Of a DNA stretch of 64,000 bases, positions 7,176 through 15,598 are shown one piece after another. The number at the start of each line of letters is the position of its first letter. The stretch's first letter is position 1. The stretch covers positions 434,001 to 498,000 of the forward strand of contig JADKDK010000001.1 of the NCBI GenBank assembly GCA_016718385.1. Reading direction: 5' to 3'. The notes beneath the pieces were generated by a model. The model was not told the DNA's origin, did no database searches, and worked only from the letters and a program-made list of their open reading frames with translations. This stretch comes from Gammaproteobacteria bacterium. GTDB taxonomy: Bacteria; Pseudomonadota; Gammaproteobacteria; Pseudomonadales; UBA5518. A program made the position numbers and the translations under genes.

Positions 7176-9386
7176 ATGAACTTCGAGCTTTCCGAAGATC
7201 AGCGGATGATGCGCGAGACCTTCGCGCGCTTCCTGGACGAGCACAGCACCATGGCGCGCGTGCGTGCCGCCATGCCCGGCGGTTTCGATCCGGTGATGTG
7301 GAGAGGATTGGCCGAACTGGGCGCCTTTTCCCTGCGGGTGCCGGAGGCACTGGACGGCCTGGGCCTCGGGCTCATGGATGCCGTCGTGCTGATGGAGGAA
7401 GCGGGGCGCACGCTGGCCTCGGGCCCGGTCGCCGAAACGCTGGTTTCGGCACGGCTGCTGGCGCAGTACGGCGGCGAGCAGGCCGGCTCGCTGCTCGGCG
7501 ACGTGGTCAGCGGCGAGGCGATCGTCACGCTGGCCTTTCACGATGCGGTCACGACGCCGCGGCAATGGGTTGCCGGCGGCGCGATTGCCCGCGCGGTCAT
7601 CGCGCGCAGTGGCGATGATGTCGTGCTCGTCTTCATTCCCGAAAGCGCACGGCTTGGCGAACCGAACCTGGCATCGACGCCCATCGCGGAACTGGACCTG
7701 TCGGCCCATCCCCGCACGGTGCTCGGCTCCGGCGCGCGGGCGCTCGGAATCTTTGCGCAGGCCGTGGAAGAGTGGAAGCTGCTGATTTCAGCCGCGCTCG
7801 CCGGCCTGGCCCGTGAAGCGCTGAAGCTGGGGGCTGCGTATGCTTGCGAGCGCAAGCAGTTCGGCCAGCTCATCGGCACCTTCCAGGGCATCTCGCATCC
7901 GCTGGCCGACCTGCTGTGCGACGTCGACGGCGGCAAGTTCCTGGTCTGGAAGAGCATTCGCGACATTGCGGACAACTCTGCCGAAGCCGGTGCCACGGTG
8001 TCACTGGCAGCCTGGTGGAATGTCGATGCGGCGACCCGCAGCGTCGCCCAGGCGCTGCACACCTTCGGCGGCTACGGACTGACCACCGAATACGACATCT
8101 TTCTCTACAACCTGCGCGCCAAGGCGTGGCCACTGGTCTTCGGCGATCCGCAACGGTTCCTCGAGGAGGCCGGTCGGCGCTTCTATGCCGGGGAAACGGC
8201 GGTACTGCCCGAAGCGGGCGATGTGCCGATCGACTTCGACCTCGGCGACGACGCGCGCGCCATCACCGGGGAGATCAACGCGTTCTTCGATGCGAACGTC
8301 ACGTCCGAGATGCGCAAGAAGTTCCACTACTCGTGGGAAGGCTTCGTGCCCGAGCTCAACAAGAAGCTCGCCGACGCGAAGCTGCTCTACCTCGGCCTGC
8401 CCAGGAGTGTCGGCGGACGCGGTCTTTCGCCCTATGCCAAGATCGCCGCGATGGATGCCTTCGAGCACCAGGGCTATAACAATCCCGCAGCCAATGTCGC
8501 GCAGATGGTCGCGTTGATGATCCATCGCTTCGGCAGCGACGAGCTCAAGCGCGATGTGCTCGACAAGATCATGGCGGGCGAGGTGATCTGCAGCCTCGGC
8601 TACTCGGAGCCGGGTTCGGGTTCCGACGTGTTCGCTGCCCAGTGCAAGGCGACCCAGGAGCCGGATGGTTCCTGGCGCATCGACGGCACCAAGATGTTCA
8701 CCAGCGGCGCCAACCTCGCCAGCTACGTGCTGATGCTGTGCCGCACCAACCCCGATGTGCCCAAGCACAAGGGGCTGACCATGTTCATCGTGCCGCTGAA
8801 GGCGGGCGGCGTGACGATACAGCCGGTCCACACCTTCCAGGACGAGCGCACGAATATCACCTTCTATGACGGTGTACGCCTTCCCGACAGCTATCGCCTC
8901 GGCGAGATCGACGGCGGCGTGACGACGATGAGCGCCAGCCTGGAGCTCGAGCACGGCGGTGGCTTCTCCAAGTCCCAGCGTGCGATGCTGAGGAATGCCG
9001 AAGAGCTGTGCCGCCAGATACAACACACGGGTCGCCCGTTGATCGAGGAGACCAATGCGCAGGTGCGCCTGGCCAGGACCGCGGCTAACCTGATGGTGTC
9101 CGACATGCTGACGTTCCGGGCCCAGTGGGCGATCGCCGAGAAGAAGCCGAACTTCGCCTACGGACCGATGGCGAAGATGTTCTCCTCGGAGAAATTCCAG
9201 AGCGATGCGCGCGATCTGCTGGACCTCACGGCGCCCTGGTCGCTGGCGGACCGCGCGGGGCCTGCCGGCGCGCTCAACATGGCTTATCGCCATTCCCAGG
9301 CCACCACGATCTATGGCGGAACCAGCGAAGTGCATCGCAGCATGATCGCGGAGCGCGGGTTGGGTTTGCCGCGCACGCGCGCGTGA
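7176..9386 (+). CDS. fused tandem acyl-CoA dehydrogenase (two ACAD domains)
   Basis: This 736-residue protein is about twice the usual ACAD length. Residues 1 to about 375 form one ACAD unit (MNFELSEDQRMMRETFARFL; RKQFGQLIGTFQGISHPLAD; TFGGYGLTTEYDIFLYNLRA). A second unit follows (SLGYSEPGSGSDVFAAQCKA; WRIDGTKMFTSGA; ending QATTIYGGTSEVHRSMIAERGLGLP). Such fusions are known among sterol side-chain ACADs (the FadE34 type), where the two halves replace a heteromeric pair; the exact substrate here is inference. FAD is the expected cofactor. The ATG at 7176 is used because it starts the first conserved helix. An enoyl-CoA hydratase follows after a pair of REP-like hairpins. Confidence 0.9.
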   Translation: MNFELSEDQRMMRETFARFLDEHSTMARVRAAMPGGFDPVMWRGLAELGAFSLRVPEALDGLGLGLMDAVVLMEEAGRTLASGPVAETLVSARLLAQYGGEQAGSLLGDVVSGEAIVTLAFHDAVTTPRQWVAGGAIARAVIARSGDDVVLVFIPESARLGEPNLASTPIAELDLSAHPRTVLGSGARALGIFAQAVEEWKLLISAALAGLAREALKLGAAYACERKQFGQLIGTFQGISHPLADLLCDVDGGKFLVWKSIRDIADNSAEAGATVSLAAWWNVDAATRSVAQALHTFGGYGLTTEYDIFLYNLRAKAWPLVFGDPQRFLEEAGRRFYAGETAVLPEAGDVPIDFDLGDDARAITGEINAFFDANVTSEMRKKFHYSWEGFVPELNKKLADAKLLYLGLPRSVGGRGLSPYAKIAAMDAFEHQGYNNPAANVAQMVALMIHRFGSDELKRDVLDKIMAGEVICSLGYSEPGSGSDVFAAQCKATQEPDGSWRIDGTKMFTSGANLASYVLMLCRTNPDVPKHKGLTMFIVPLKAGGVTIQPVHTFQDERTNITFYDGVRLPDSYRLGEIDGGVTTMSASLELEHGGGFSKSQRAMLRNAEELCRQIQHTGRPLIEETNAQVRLARTAANLMVSDMLTFRAQWAIAEKKPNFAYGPMAKMFSSEKFQSDARDLLDLTAPWSLADRAGPAGALNMAYRHSQATTIYGGTSEVHRSMIAERGLGLPRTRA

Positions 9387-9389
9387 ATC

Positions 9390-9439
9390 ATGTCCGAATG
9401 AATTCGGACCCACGCAATGTCCGGATGAATTCGGACCCA
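9390..9439. repeat. two REP-like palindromes in direct repeat (27-bp period)
   Basis: Copies at 9390-9412 and 9417-9439 each carry GTCCGAAT-GA-ATTCGGAC type hairpins; the first is a perfect 8+2+8 palindrome and the second has one mismatch. They share the core ATGAAT and the flank GACCCA with the inverted pair at 12352-12417. They lie between the fused ACAD gene and the enoyl-CoA hydratase and may attenuate transcription. Confidence 0.8.
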
Positions 9440-9453
9440 TGAAGAGGGACGTC

Positions 9454-10266
9454 ATGTCGGAAGCACCGCACCTGTTGACGGAGGAAAACGGCGCGATTCT
9501 CATCGCGACGCTCAATCGTCCGGACAAGCTCAATGCCCTGACCGGCCAGACCATGGCCCTGTTCGAGGCGGCCCTGCATCGCTTGCGCGATACGCCCGCG
9601 CTCAAGGTCATGCTGATTCGTGCCACGGGCCGCTATTTCTGTTCCGGTGCCGATCTGCGTGACCGCTCGGAAGCGCCGCGCTCGCCCGACCACACCGGCG
9701 TGGCGATCCGCGAGCGGCACCGGCTGGGGCTGCACGGCATGCGCCGCATCTACGACGAGATGGAATCCATCGAGAAGCCGATCGTGGTGGCCCACCAGGG
9801 CCCTTGCGTGGGTGGCGGCCTGGAGATGTCACTGTCGTGCGATTTCCGCCTGGCGGCAAAGAGCGCGAGCTATGCCTTTCCCGAGGGCAAGTTCGGCGTG
9901 CTGCCGGCGTCCAACGGCGTCAGTCGCCTGGCGCGCATCATCGGCACGCACTGGACGCGCTACCTGATCATGGCCAACCTCCCCGCCGATGCGGACCGGG
10001 CGCTGATCATGGGCCTGGTGCACGAGGTGTTCCCCGACGAGACCTTCGATGCGGACGTGATGCGCTTCTGCCGCCACCTGGCGGCGCAGCACGGCGAGCA
10101 GATGGGCACGGCCAAGATAGCGATCGAGCTGGCGCACGATGTGGGTCTGGCGCAGGCGCGCAATGTCGAGCGCCTGGCCAACAGCGCGTTGATGCTCAAC
10201 CCGGATTACCTCGCCGGCATCGAGCGCTACATCAAGGGCATCGGTGCCAAAGGCAAGAGCGACTGA
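9454..10266 (+). CDS. enoyl-CoA hydratase/isomerase (crotonase family)
   Basis: A 270-residue crotonase. It has LNRPDKLNALTGQTM, the oxyanion-hole region ATGRYFCSGADLRDR, and GPCVGGGLEMSLSCDFRLAA with ASYAFPEGKFGVLPASNGVSRL. The glutamate in the PEGKFG segment lies in the region that usually supplies a catalytic acid. The likely role is hydration of an enoyl-CoA made by the neighbouring ACADs. I chose the ATG at 9454 because GAGGG sits seven bases before it; an in-frame ATG at 9439 overlaps the repeat. The downstream ACAD pair follows after 50 bases. Confidence 0.88.
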   Translation: MSEAPHLLTEENGAILIATLNRPDKLNALTGQTMALFEAALHRLRDTPALKVMLIRATGRYFCSGADLRDRSEAPRSPDHTGVAIRERHRLGLHGMRRIYDEMESIEKPIVVAHQGPCVGGGLEMSLSCDFRLAAKSASYAFPEGKFGVLPASNGVSRLARIIGTHWTRYLIMANLPADADRALIMGLVHEVFPDETFDADVMRFCRHLAAQHGEQMGTAKIAIELAHDVGLAQARNVERLANSALMLNPDYLAGIERYIKGIGAKGKSD

Positions 10267-10316
10267 TCGCGGGGCAGCAGTCCTGAAGATCAACCACCAA
10301 CCCGGAATACGCCCCG

Positions 10317-11453
10317 ATGGATTTTGACTGGAATACAGAACAGCAGGACTTCCGTGCGACTGTCCGCGCTTTTCTCGAGGCGAACCTGCCGGGCAACTGG
10401 GAAGAACTGGCCCACGGTCCCGGTTCGAAGGCGCAGACCGTGTTCTCGAAGCAGTTCTGCGGTGCGCTGGCCGACGCCGGCCTGCTGGTACCCCACTGGC
10501 CGGCGCGCTGGGGCGGTCGCGACGCCGATCCCTGGATCGCCTTCATCCTCGCCGAGGAGATGTGGGCCGCGGGCGAGCCGCGCGGTGGCCAGTACATGAA
10601 CGTGAACTGGATCGGCCCGACGCTGATGCGCTATGGCTCGCAGGAGCAGCAGGCCCGCTACATTCCGCCCATGGCGCGCGGCGCATCGCTCTGGTGCCAG
10701 GGTTTCTCGGAGCCGGAGGCCGGGTCGGATCTCGCCTCGCTGCGTACGCGCGCCGACCGGCACGGTGATGTCTACCGCATCAACGGCCAGAAGATCTGGA
10801 CCTCCTACGCCGGGCATGCCGATACCTGCTTCCTGCTGGCGCGCACCTCCCCGGGCAAGGGCGGCATCTCGATCTTCCTGCTGCCGATGGATACGCCCGG
10901 CATCACCGTGCGCCAGATTCCGAGCATCATCGGCGAGGGCGATATCCACGAGGTCTTCTTCGACGATGTCGAGGTGCCCGAGACCGCGCGCCTGGGCGAG
11001 GAAGGGCAGGCATGGGATATCGTGCGTGTCTCCCTGTCGCTCGAGCGCGTCGGTATTCCGCGCTTCGCGCTCGCCTCGCGCATGTTGCACCGCGCCGTGG
11101 CGTTGCTGAAGAACGCCGATCGCTTCGGTCCGGATGCCGCCGCGCAAGCGGCAAGAGCGCACGCGGCCTGCGAAGTGTCGCGTCTGTACAGCTACAGCAT
11201 CATCGATCAACGGGTACACGGCCAGGCAACGAGTCCTGAAGCCAGTGCCGGTCGCTTTTCCACCGTCAACTGCGAGCGGCTGGTCTCGGAGTTCGTGGTC
11301 GAACATGTCCCCGATGCGCTGGCCGGCGGCGATCCGATGTTGCTCGCCCACCACCAGCGCGGCATTGTCGCCGGCATCGCCTCCGGCGCCGCCGAAATAC
11401 AGCTGAACCTGATCGCCACCGAATTGCTTCGGCTTCCACGGGAGCCCCGCTGA
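10317..11453 (+). CDS. acyl-CoA dehydrogenase, large subunit of a pair
   Basis: A 378-residue ACAD. The N-terminal helical part is followed by LVPHWPARWGGRDADP, the FAD/substrate segment WCQGFSEPEAGSDLASLRTRA, NGQKIWTSYAGHAD and HEVFFDDVEVP, then the C-terminal helical bundle ending in ATELLRLPREPR. It overlaps the next gene by one base (TGATG), so the two are likely coupled. Paired ACAD genes with an ordinary and a shorter partner are typical of heterotetrameric enzymes for bulky acyl-CoAs such as steroid side chains (ChsE1/ChsE2 type). Substrate is inference. Confidence 0.9.
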   Translation: MDFDWNTEQQDFRATVRAFLEANLPGNWEELAHGPGSKAQTVFSKQFCGALADAGLLVPHWPARWGGRDADPWIAFILAEEMWAAGEPRGGQYMNVNWIGPTLMRYGSQEQQARYIPPMARGASLWCQGFSEPEAGSDLASLRTRADRHGDVYRINGQKIWTSYAGHADTCFLLARTSPGKGGISIFLLPMDTPGITVRQIPSIIGEGDIHEVFFDDVEVPETARLGEEGQAWDIVRVSLSLERVGIPRFALASRMLHRAVALLKNADRFGPDAAAQAARAHAACEVSRLYSYSIIDQRVHGQATSPEASAGRFSTVNCERLVSEFVVEHVPDALAGGDPMLLAHHQRGIVAGIASGAAEIQLNLIATELLRLPREPR

Positions 11454-12355
11454 TGGATTTCACGCTCAATTCCGACCAGTCCGCGATAGCGGACGCGCTC
11501 GACAAGCTGGCCGCGCAGTTCACCACCGTGCCCACCGAGTTCCACGGCTTTGCGCTGGTGGGAGAGGAACTGGAGCGCGAGCTAGAAGCGGGGCAGTACT
11601 TCGATATCGCCGCGATTCCCGAGCTCGGGACGCTCGCTGCCGCGCTGGCGGTGGAGCGTCTCGCCAGGCTGCCGTGCACGGCCGAGATCGCGCTGTCGAT
11701 GCTGCTGCGCCCGCAGCTGGACATCGAATTGCCGCGTCCGTTCGCGCTGGTCGAGAATGGTCGTCCCGGTCGTTTCCTGGTGGGCGCCGGGACCGTGATC
11801 GTCATCGATGGCGAGAACATCGGCATTGCCCATCCCGCGCCGGACGAAGTGGCGCCGGTCGAGTCGCTGTACGCCTATCCGATGGGTCGGTTGACGGGCC
11901 GTCCTGCGGTCAGGCCGCTGGCGGCGGACGAGGCGGCGACCGTGCGCACGTGGCTGCGCGTGGCCTGTGCCGCCGAGATCGCCGGCCTGTTGCAGGCCGC
12001 CATCGATGCGACGGTGGAGCACCTGGGTGTGCGCAAGCAGTTCGGCCGGCCGCTGGGCACCTTCCAGGCGCTACGCCATCGCATGGCCGAATGCGCCGTG
12101 CTCGCCGGCGGCGTGCGCTGGCTGGCGCTCAAGGCCGCGTGGACGGGCGATGCCGGCGACGCCGCGCTCGCCGCGTTGCATGCGCAGGACAGTGCCACCC
12201 GCGTCATCTACGACGTTCACCAGATGATGGGTGCGATGGGCATGACGCTGGAGATGTCGCTGCACCTGTGGACCTACCGCATGAAGGCCCTGCTCTCCGA
12301 GCTGGGTGGGCGAGGCGGGCAGGCGAGGGCCGTCGCCGCCTATTGTTTCCCGTAG
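11453..12355 (+). CDS. acyl-CoA dehydrogenase-like, short partner subunit
   Basis: A 300-residue divergent ACAD. The beta-domain is reduced and the WxxTE/GS-D motif of normal ACADs is missing, but the C-terminal bundle keeps VRKQFGRPLGTFQALRHRMAE, the FAD-contacting region, and MMGAMGMTLEMSLHLW. It starts at the stop of the preceding ACAD. The shortened form and coupling indicate a heteromeric partner rather than a stand-alone enzyme. The stop codon TAG (12353-12355) is contributed by a REP-like element, which may have replaced the original end. Confidence 0.88.
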   Translation: MDFTLNSDQSAIADALDKLAAQFTTVPTEFHGFALVGEELERELEAGQYFDIAAIPELGTLAAALAVERLARLPCTAEIALSMLLRPQLDIELPRPFALVENGRPGRFLVGAGTVIVIDGENIGIAHPAPDEVAPVESLYAYPMGRLTGRPAVRPLAADEAATVRTWLRVACAAEIAGLLQAAIDATVEHLGVRKQFGRPLGTFQALRHRMAECAVLAGGVRWLALKAAWTGDAGDAALAALHAQDSATRVIYDVHQMMGAMGMTLEMSLHLWTYRMKALLSELGGRGGQARAVAAYCFP

Positions 12356-12417
12356 GTCGGCATTCATGCCGACATGTGCCTTTTCCGACGCTGCTGTCGC
12401 CATGAATGGCGACCTAC
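12352..12417. repeat. inverted pair of REP-like elements between convergent genes
   Basis: Copy one (12352-12374) reads GTAGGTCGGCATTCATGCC plus GACA. Copy two (12395-12417) is in opposite orientation and ends in GGCGACCTAC. Each folds as a hairpin around ATGAAT, and the three-base arms differ but remain complementary (GGC/GCC against GCC/GGC). The pair sits exactly between the ends of the plus-strand ACAD and the minus-strand SDR, so it probably works as a bidirectional terminator. Confidence 0.8.
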
Positions 12418-12420
12418 GGG

Positions 12421-13212
12421 TCAGGCGGGCTTTCTCTCGCAAACAAGCGCCTCGTGGCAGAGGTACTTGGTGGTGGACCAGCCTCCGTCCAGCGCGATCG
12501 TCTGGCCGTTGATGTAGCTTCCCTCTTTCGAGGCGAGGAAGAAGATCGTGTGGGCCACGTCCTCGGTCGTTCCGTCGCGGTCGCAGGGGGTCATTTCCTG
12601 GTTGATGCGCTGGAAGGACGGGAACTCCCAGTGGCCACTGGTCATTTCCGTGCGGATGACGCCGGGAGCGACGAGGTTGGAGCGGATGCCCCTGGCGCCG
12701 TACTGGGCGGCCATCGTCTGGGTGAGGCCGATCAGCCCGGCCTTTACGGCGCAGTACGCCCCGCCGTCCAGCCCGCCCAGCAGCCCGAAGGTCGAGCCCA
12801 CGTTGATGATCGACGACCCGGGGCCCATCACGCGCAATGCCTCGCGGCAGAAACGGAAAGGCGCCTTCAGGCTGATGTCGATGACTTCGTCGAGCATCGC
12901 GTCGTCGGTCTGATCGACCGGCGCCCATTTTCCCGAGCCGGCGTTGTTCACCAGGCAGTCGAGCCGGCCGAAGACGCTGCTGGCGATCGCAACGGCCCTT
13001 TCGGGTGTGTCTTTCGCGGTGACGTCCGCGGCAAGGATCTCGACCCGGCAGATCCCCGACAAATCCCGGGCGAGCTGCTCGAGACGATCCTTGCGTCGCG
13101 CGAGCGCCACGATGTCATAACCCCCGGCAGCAAAGCGTCGGACCGTTGTCTCGCCGATGCCGGAACTCGCGCCAGTGACCAGTGCAACCGGCTTCCCCGA
13201 AGAATTGCCCAT
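12421..13212 (-). CDS. short-chain dehydrogenase/reductase (SDR)
   Basis: A 263-residue classical SDR. The nucleotide-binding TGASSGIGETTVRRFAAGG is at about 11-29, LVNNAG follows at about 90, the catalytic Ser is in NVGSTFGLLGG and the Tyr/Lys pair in AYCAVKAG, then GVIRTEM and the C-terminal INGQTIALDGGWS. It is likely an NAD(P)-dependent hydroxyacyl or alcohol dehydrogenase. The ATG at 13212 has GGAGGCGAGG just upstream; an upstream start would add 14 residues without a better site. It is convergent with the ACAD pair and downstream of the AraC gene on the same strand. Confidence 0.88.
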   Translation of the reverse strand: MGNSSGKPVALVTGASSGIGETTVRRFAAGGYDIVALARRKDRLEQLARDLSGICRVEILAADVTAKDTPERAVAIASSVFGRLDCLVNNAGSGKWAPVDQTDDAMLDEVIDISLKAPFRFCREALRVMGPGSSIINVGSTFGLLGGLDGGAYCAVKAGLIGLTQTMAAQYGARGIRSNLVAPGVIRTEMTSGHWEFPSFQRINQEMTPCDRDGTTEDVAHTIFFLASKEGSYINGQTIALDGGWSTTKYLCHEALVCERKPA

Positions 13213-13314
13213 CGAACCCTCGCCTCCGTTGTGTCGGGTCAATGCTACACGCATGCCTTGGGGGCGTGGCGGGATGCAGTTGCCCCAGGCGCCGGAATTG
13301 CGGATCCAGACAGT

Positions 13315-14397
13315 TCAGTGCTCCTGTGCAGATAATCCGCGCGACGCCGCCATGCCCTGGCGGTAGAGCAGGGGCGTCGTGCCGGTCCATCGCTTGAATG
13401 CGCGCCCGAAGCTCGATTGTTCGGAATAGCCCAGGTTGGCCGCGACGTCGTCCAGTGACAATTGATCCTGGCCCAGGTAATTGCGGGCAAGCTCGATACG
13501 TTGCCGCTCGAGGATGTCGCAGAACTTCAGCCCGGACTGGCTCAGGTTCGCCTGCAGCGTGCGAACCGACATGCCCAGCTTCGCGGCGCAGCGCTCGATC
13601 GAACAGTTTCCCGAGGGCAGGGCGCCGCGGATGTAATCCTGCACGCGGTCCGCGATGCTTGTTCTCGACGCCGCCTTGACCCGGTCCAGGTACCCGCCCA
13701 GCAGGGTGAACAGCAACCGGCTGGAACTGGCGACGGGTTGATCCAGCAACGTCACCGGAAAGGCGATCGCATTGTCGGCTGTCGTCTTGTGGAAGCGGCA
13801 GCCCAGCTTGTTCTCGATTTCGAAGATATCCCGCTGGCGCGCGTCGACGGCCAGGTTCACGTAGCTCGGTCGAAACGCCTTGCCGCCGATCAGGCGCAGC
13901 AGCTTCAGGTTCAGCATCGCCGCCTGGTAGTTCGCCTGGTTGTTGGAGCCCAGATCCGCGCGCACGTACCACCTGAGTTCGGCGGTCTCGCTGCCCTCGA
14001 CGAGCTCCATGATGCTGACCGGGGAGTGGACCACCGGCAGGTAGTCGATGAACCCGGCGACGGATTCCCTGACTGAAGCGGCGGCCCGGCACAACGCCGT
14101 GACGCAGCCGTAAACGTCCGCCTCCTGCGCCTGCGCGAGCTGCAGACCGAACAACGGATGATTGAACAATGTGCTGCAGTACTCGAAGACATCGACCACC
14201 GACTTGCAGTCGACGTAATGATCCGGATCCCTGGTCGACTGCGGATCGATGTCGTGACGCTCGAGTATCGCCCGCGGATCGGCTCCGAGGTGGCGAACCA
14301 GATCCTGGAAGCCGGAGAGATTCGCGATCCGCATCTGCCGTTCGGTGGGGCCCGAGTCGAGAGGGCCGTCCAGCTTGAAAAAATAGTCCGTATTCAT
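13315..14397 (-). CDS. AraC-family transcriptional regulator (arabinose-binding-like N-terminal domain)
   Basis: A 360-residue regulator. Residues to about 220 form the ligand-binding region seen in OruR/ArgR-like AraC proteins (FGLQLAQAQEADVYGCVTAL; FIDYLPVVHSPVSIMELVEG). The last 100 or so form two helix-turn-helix motifs (CSIERCAAKLGMSVRTLQANL and LSLDDVAANLGYSEQSSFGRAF, then FKRWTGTTPLLYRQ). It is divergent from the crotonase gene at 14566 with 168 bases between, and is a good candidate to control that cluster. The ATG at 14397 fits the family N-terminus. Confidence 0.88.
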   Translation of the reverse strand: MNTDYFFKLDGPLDSGPTERQMRIANLSGFQDLVRHLGADPRAILERHDIDPQSTRDPDHYVDCKSVVDVFEYCSTLFNHPLFGLQLAQAQEADVYGCVTALCRAAASVRESVAGFIDYLPVVHSPVSIMELVEGSETAELRWYVRADLGSNNQANYQAAMLNLKLLRLIGGKAFRPSYVNLAVDARQRDIFEIENKLGCRFHKTTADNAIAFPVTLLDQPVASSSRLLFTLLGGYLDRVKAASRTSIADRVQDYIRGALPSGNCSIERCAAKLGMSVRTLQANLSQSGLKFCDILERQRIELARNYLGQDQLSLDDVAANLGYSEQSSFGRAFKRWTGTTPLLYRQGMAASRGLSAQEH

Positions 14398-14565
14398 TAC
14401 AGCCTACTCCTCGGGATGCGCGCGTCTTATCGGTCTTGTGCCGCGAAATTCTGCGCCGATTGTATATGGAATGACGCCAACTGTCAGGACTCGGGCCGTG
14501 GCCGCTGGTGATACTTGAGGCCGGCCACGATGCAATCCGGATAACTTCACCCAGGCGGAGAAGCC

Positions 14566-15537
14566 ATGAAAGACTTCGAAGAGCTCAAGAAGGAAGCAGC
14601 CAGCTACATTCGCTACGAGAAGGACGAGGCGAACAAGATCGCCTGGCTGACCTTCGACCGTCCGGACATGCTCAACGCCACGACGATCGGCATGCGCCAG
14701 TTGTATGCCGATCTCGTGCACAAGGCCAATATCGACGACGATGTGAAGGTGCTGGTCATCCGCGGCGAGGGCGACAACTTCGGCGGGGGCGGCGACCTGC
14801 CCGAGCAGTCGGAGATGCTGTCGCAGTCCGACGAGGACATCTCGCTGCTGTCCGAGTTCGGGATCAATGATCCCGGCGTCAGATATCCCCCCAGGAACTC
14901 CTACCGGTTCCTCCACGGGCTCACCGATCACTACGCCAAGGCGCGCGCCGGCAACCGGCCGCTGCAGGAATTCAAGAAGATCAGCATCGTCGAGGCGAAG
15001 GGCTATTGCTACGGCTGGCATTTCTACCAGGCCGGCGATGCCGATCTCGTGGTCTCCTCGGACGATGCGCTGTTCGGCCATCCGGCGTTCAGGTACGTCG
15101 GCTGGGGTCCGCGGTTGTGGACCTGGGCCGAGATGATGGGCTTGCGCAAGTTCTCGGAAATGCTGTTCACCGGGCGTCCGTTCACCGCGAAGGAAATGTA
15201 CGAGTGCAACTTCGTCAACAGCGTGGTGGCGCGGGAGAAGCTCGACGACGAGACAAAAAAATATGCCATGGCATGCGCGCGCACCCGGCCAACGGATACG
15301 GTGCAGGTGCAGAAGACCTTCCTCGAGCTCTACAAGCAGTATCGCGGCGAGTACATGGGCAGCCTGCTGACCGGCGTCGTGGAGGGCATGCTGCCCCTGA
15401 TGAAGAACGACCGGGCCAGCGACGTGCAGCTCGGGGGCGATGTGTTCGACAAGGGGCTGAACAATATCGTCAAGGACAACGACATGGACTACCCCGCCGA
15501 ATGGCGCCTGAGCCGCTCCGGTCGCAGGAAGCCGTGA
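14566..15537 (+). CDS. crotonase-family enoyl-CoA hydratase/isomerase, long form
   Basis: A 323-residue crotonase. LTFDRPDMLNATTIGMRQ is followed by VIRGEGDNFGGGGDLPEQSE (oxyanion hole), and VEAKGYCYGWHFYQAGDADLVVSSDDALFGHPAFRYVGWGP is present as successive segments. About 50 extra residues after the first oxyanion loop (LLSEFGINDPGVRYPPRNSY) make it longer than normal. The usual catalytic Glu in this zone is not obvious, so it may perform another crotonase reaction. It has a good site (GGAGAAGCC-ATG) and opens the cluster with hyuB and hyuA. Confidence 0.85.
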   Translation: MKDFEELKKEAASYIRYEKDEANKIAWLTFDRPDMLNATTIGMRQLYADLVHKANIDDDVKVLVIRGEGDNFGGGGDLPEQSEMLSQSDEDISLLSEFGINDPGVRYPPRNSYRFLHGLTDHYAKARAGNRPLQEFKKISIVEAKGYCYGWHFYQAGDADLVVSSDDALFGHPAFRYVGWGPRLWTWAEMMGLRKFSEMLFTGRPFTAKEMYECNFVNSVVAREKLDDETKKYAMACARTRPTDTVQVQKTFLELYKQYRGEYMGSLLTGVVEGMLPLMKNDRASDVQLGGDVFDKGLNNIVKDNDMDYPAEWRLSRSGRRKP

Positions 15538-15598
15538 CGGGGGGCACGCGCAATCCAGGTCCGGACAAACTGCTTGCCTCCCAGACAGGAATGCCTGC

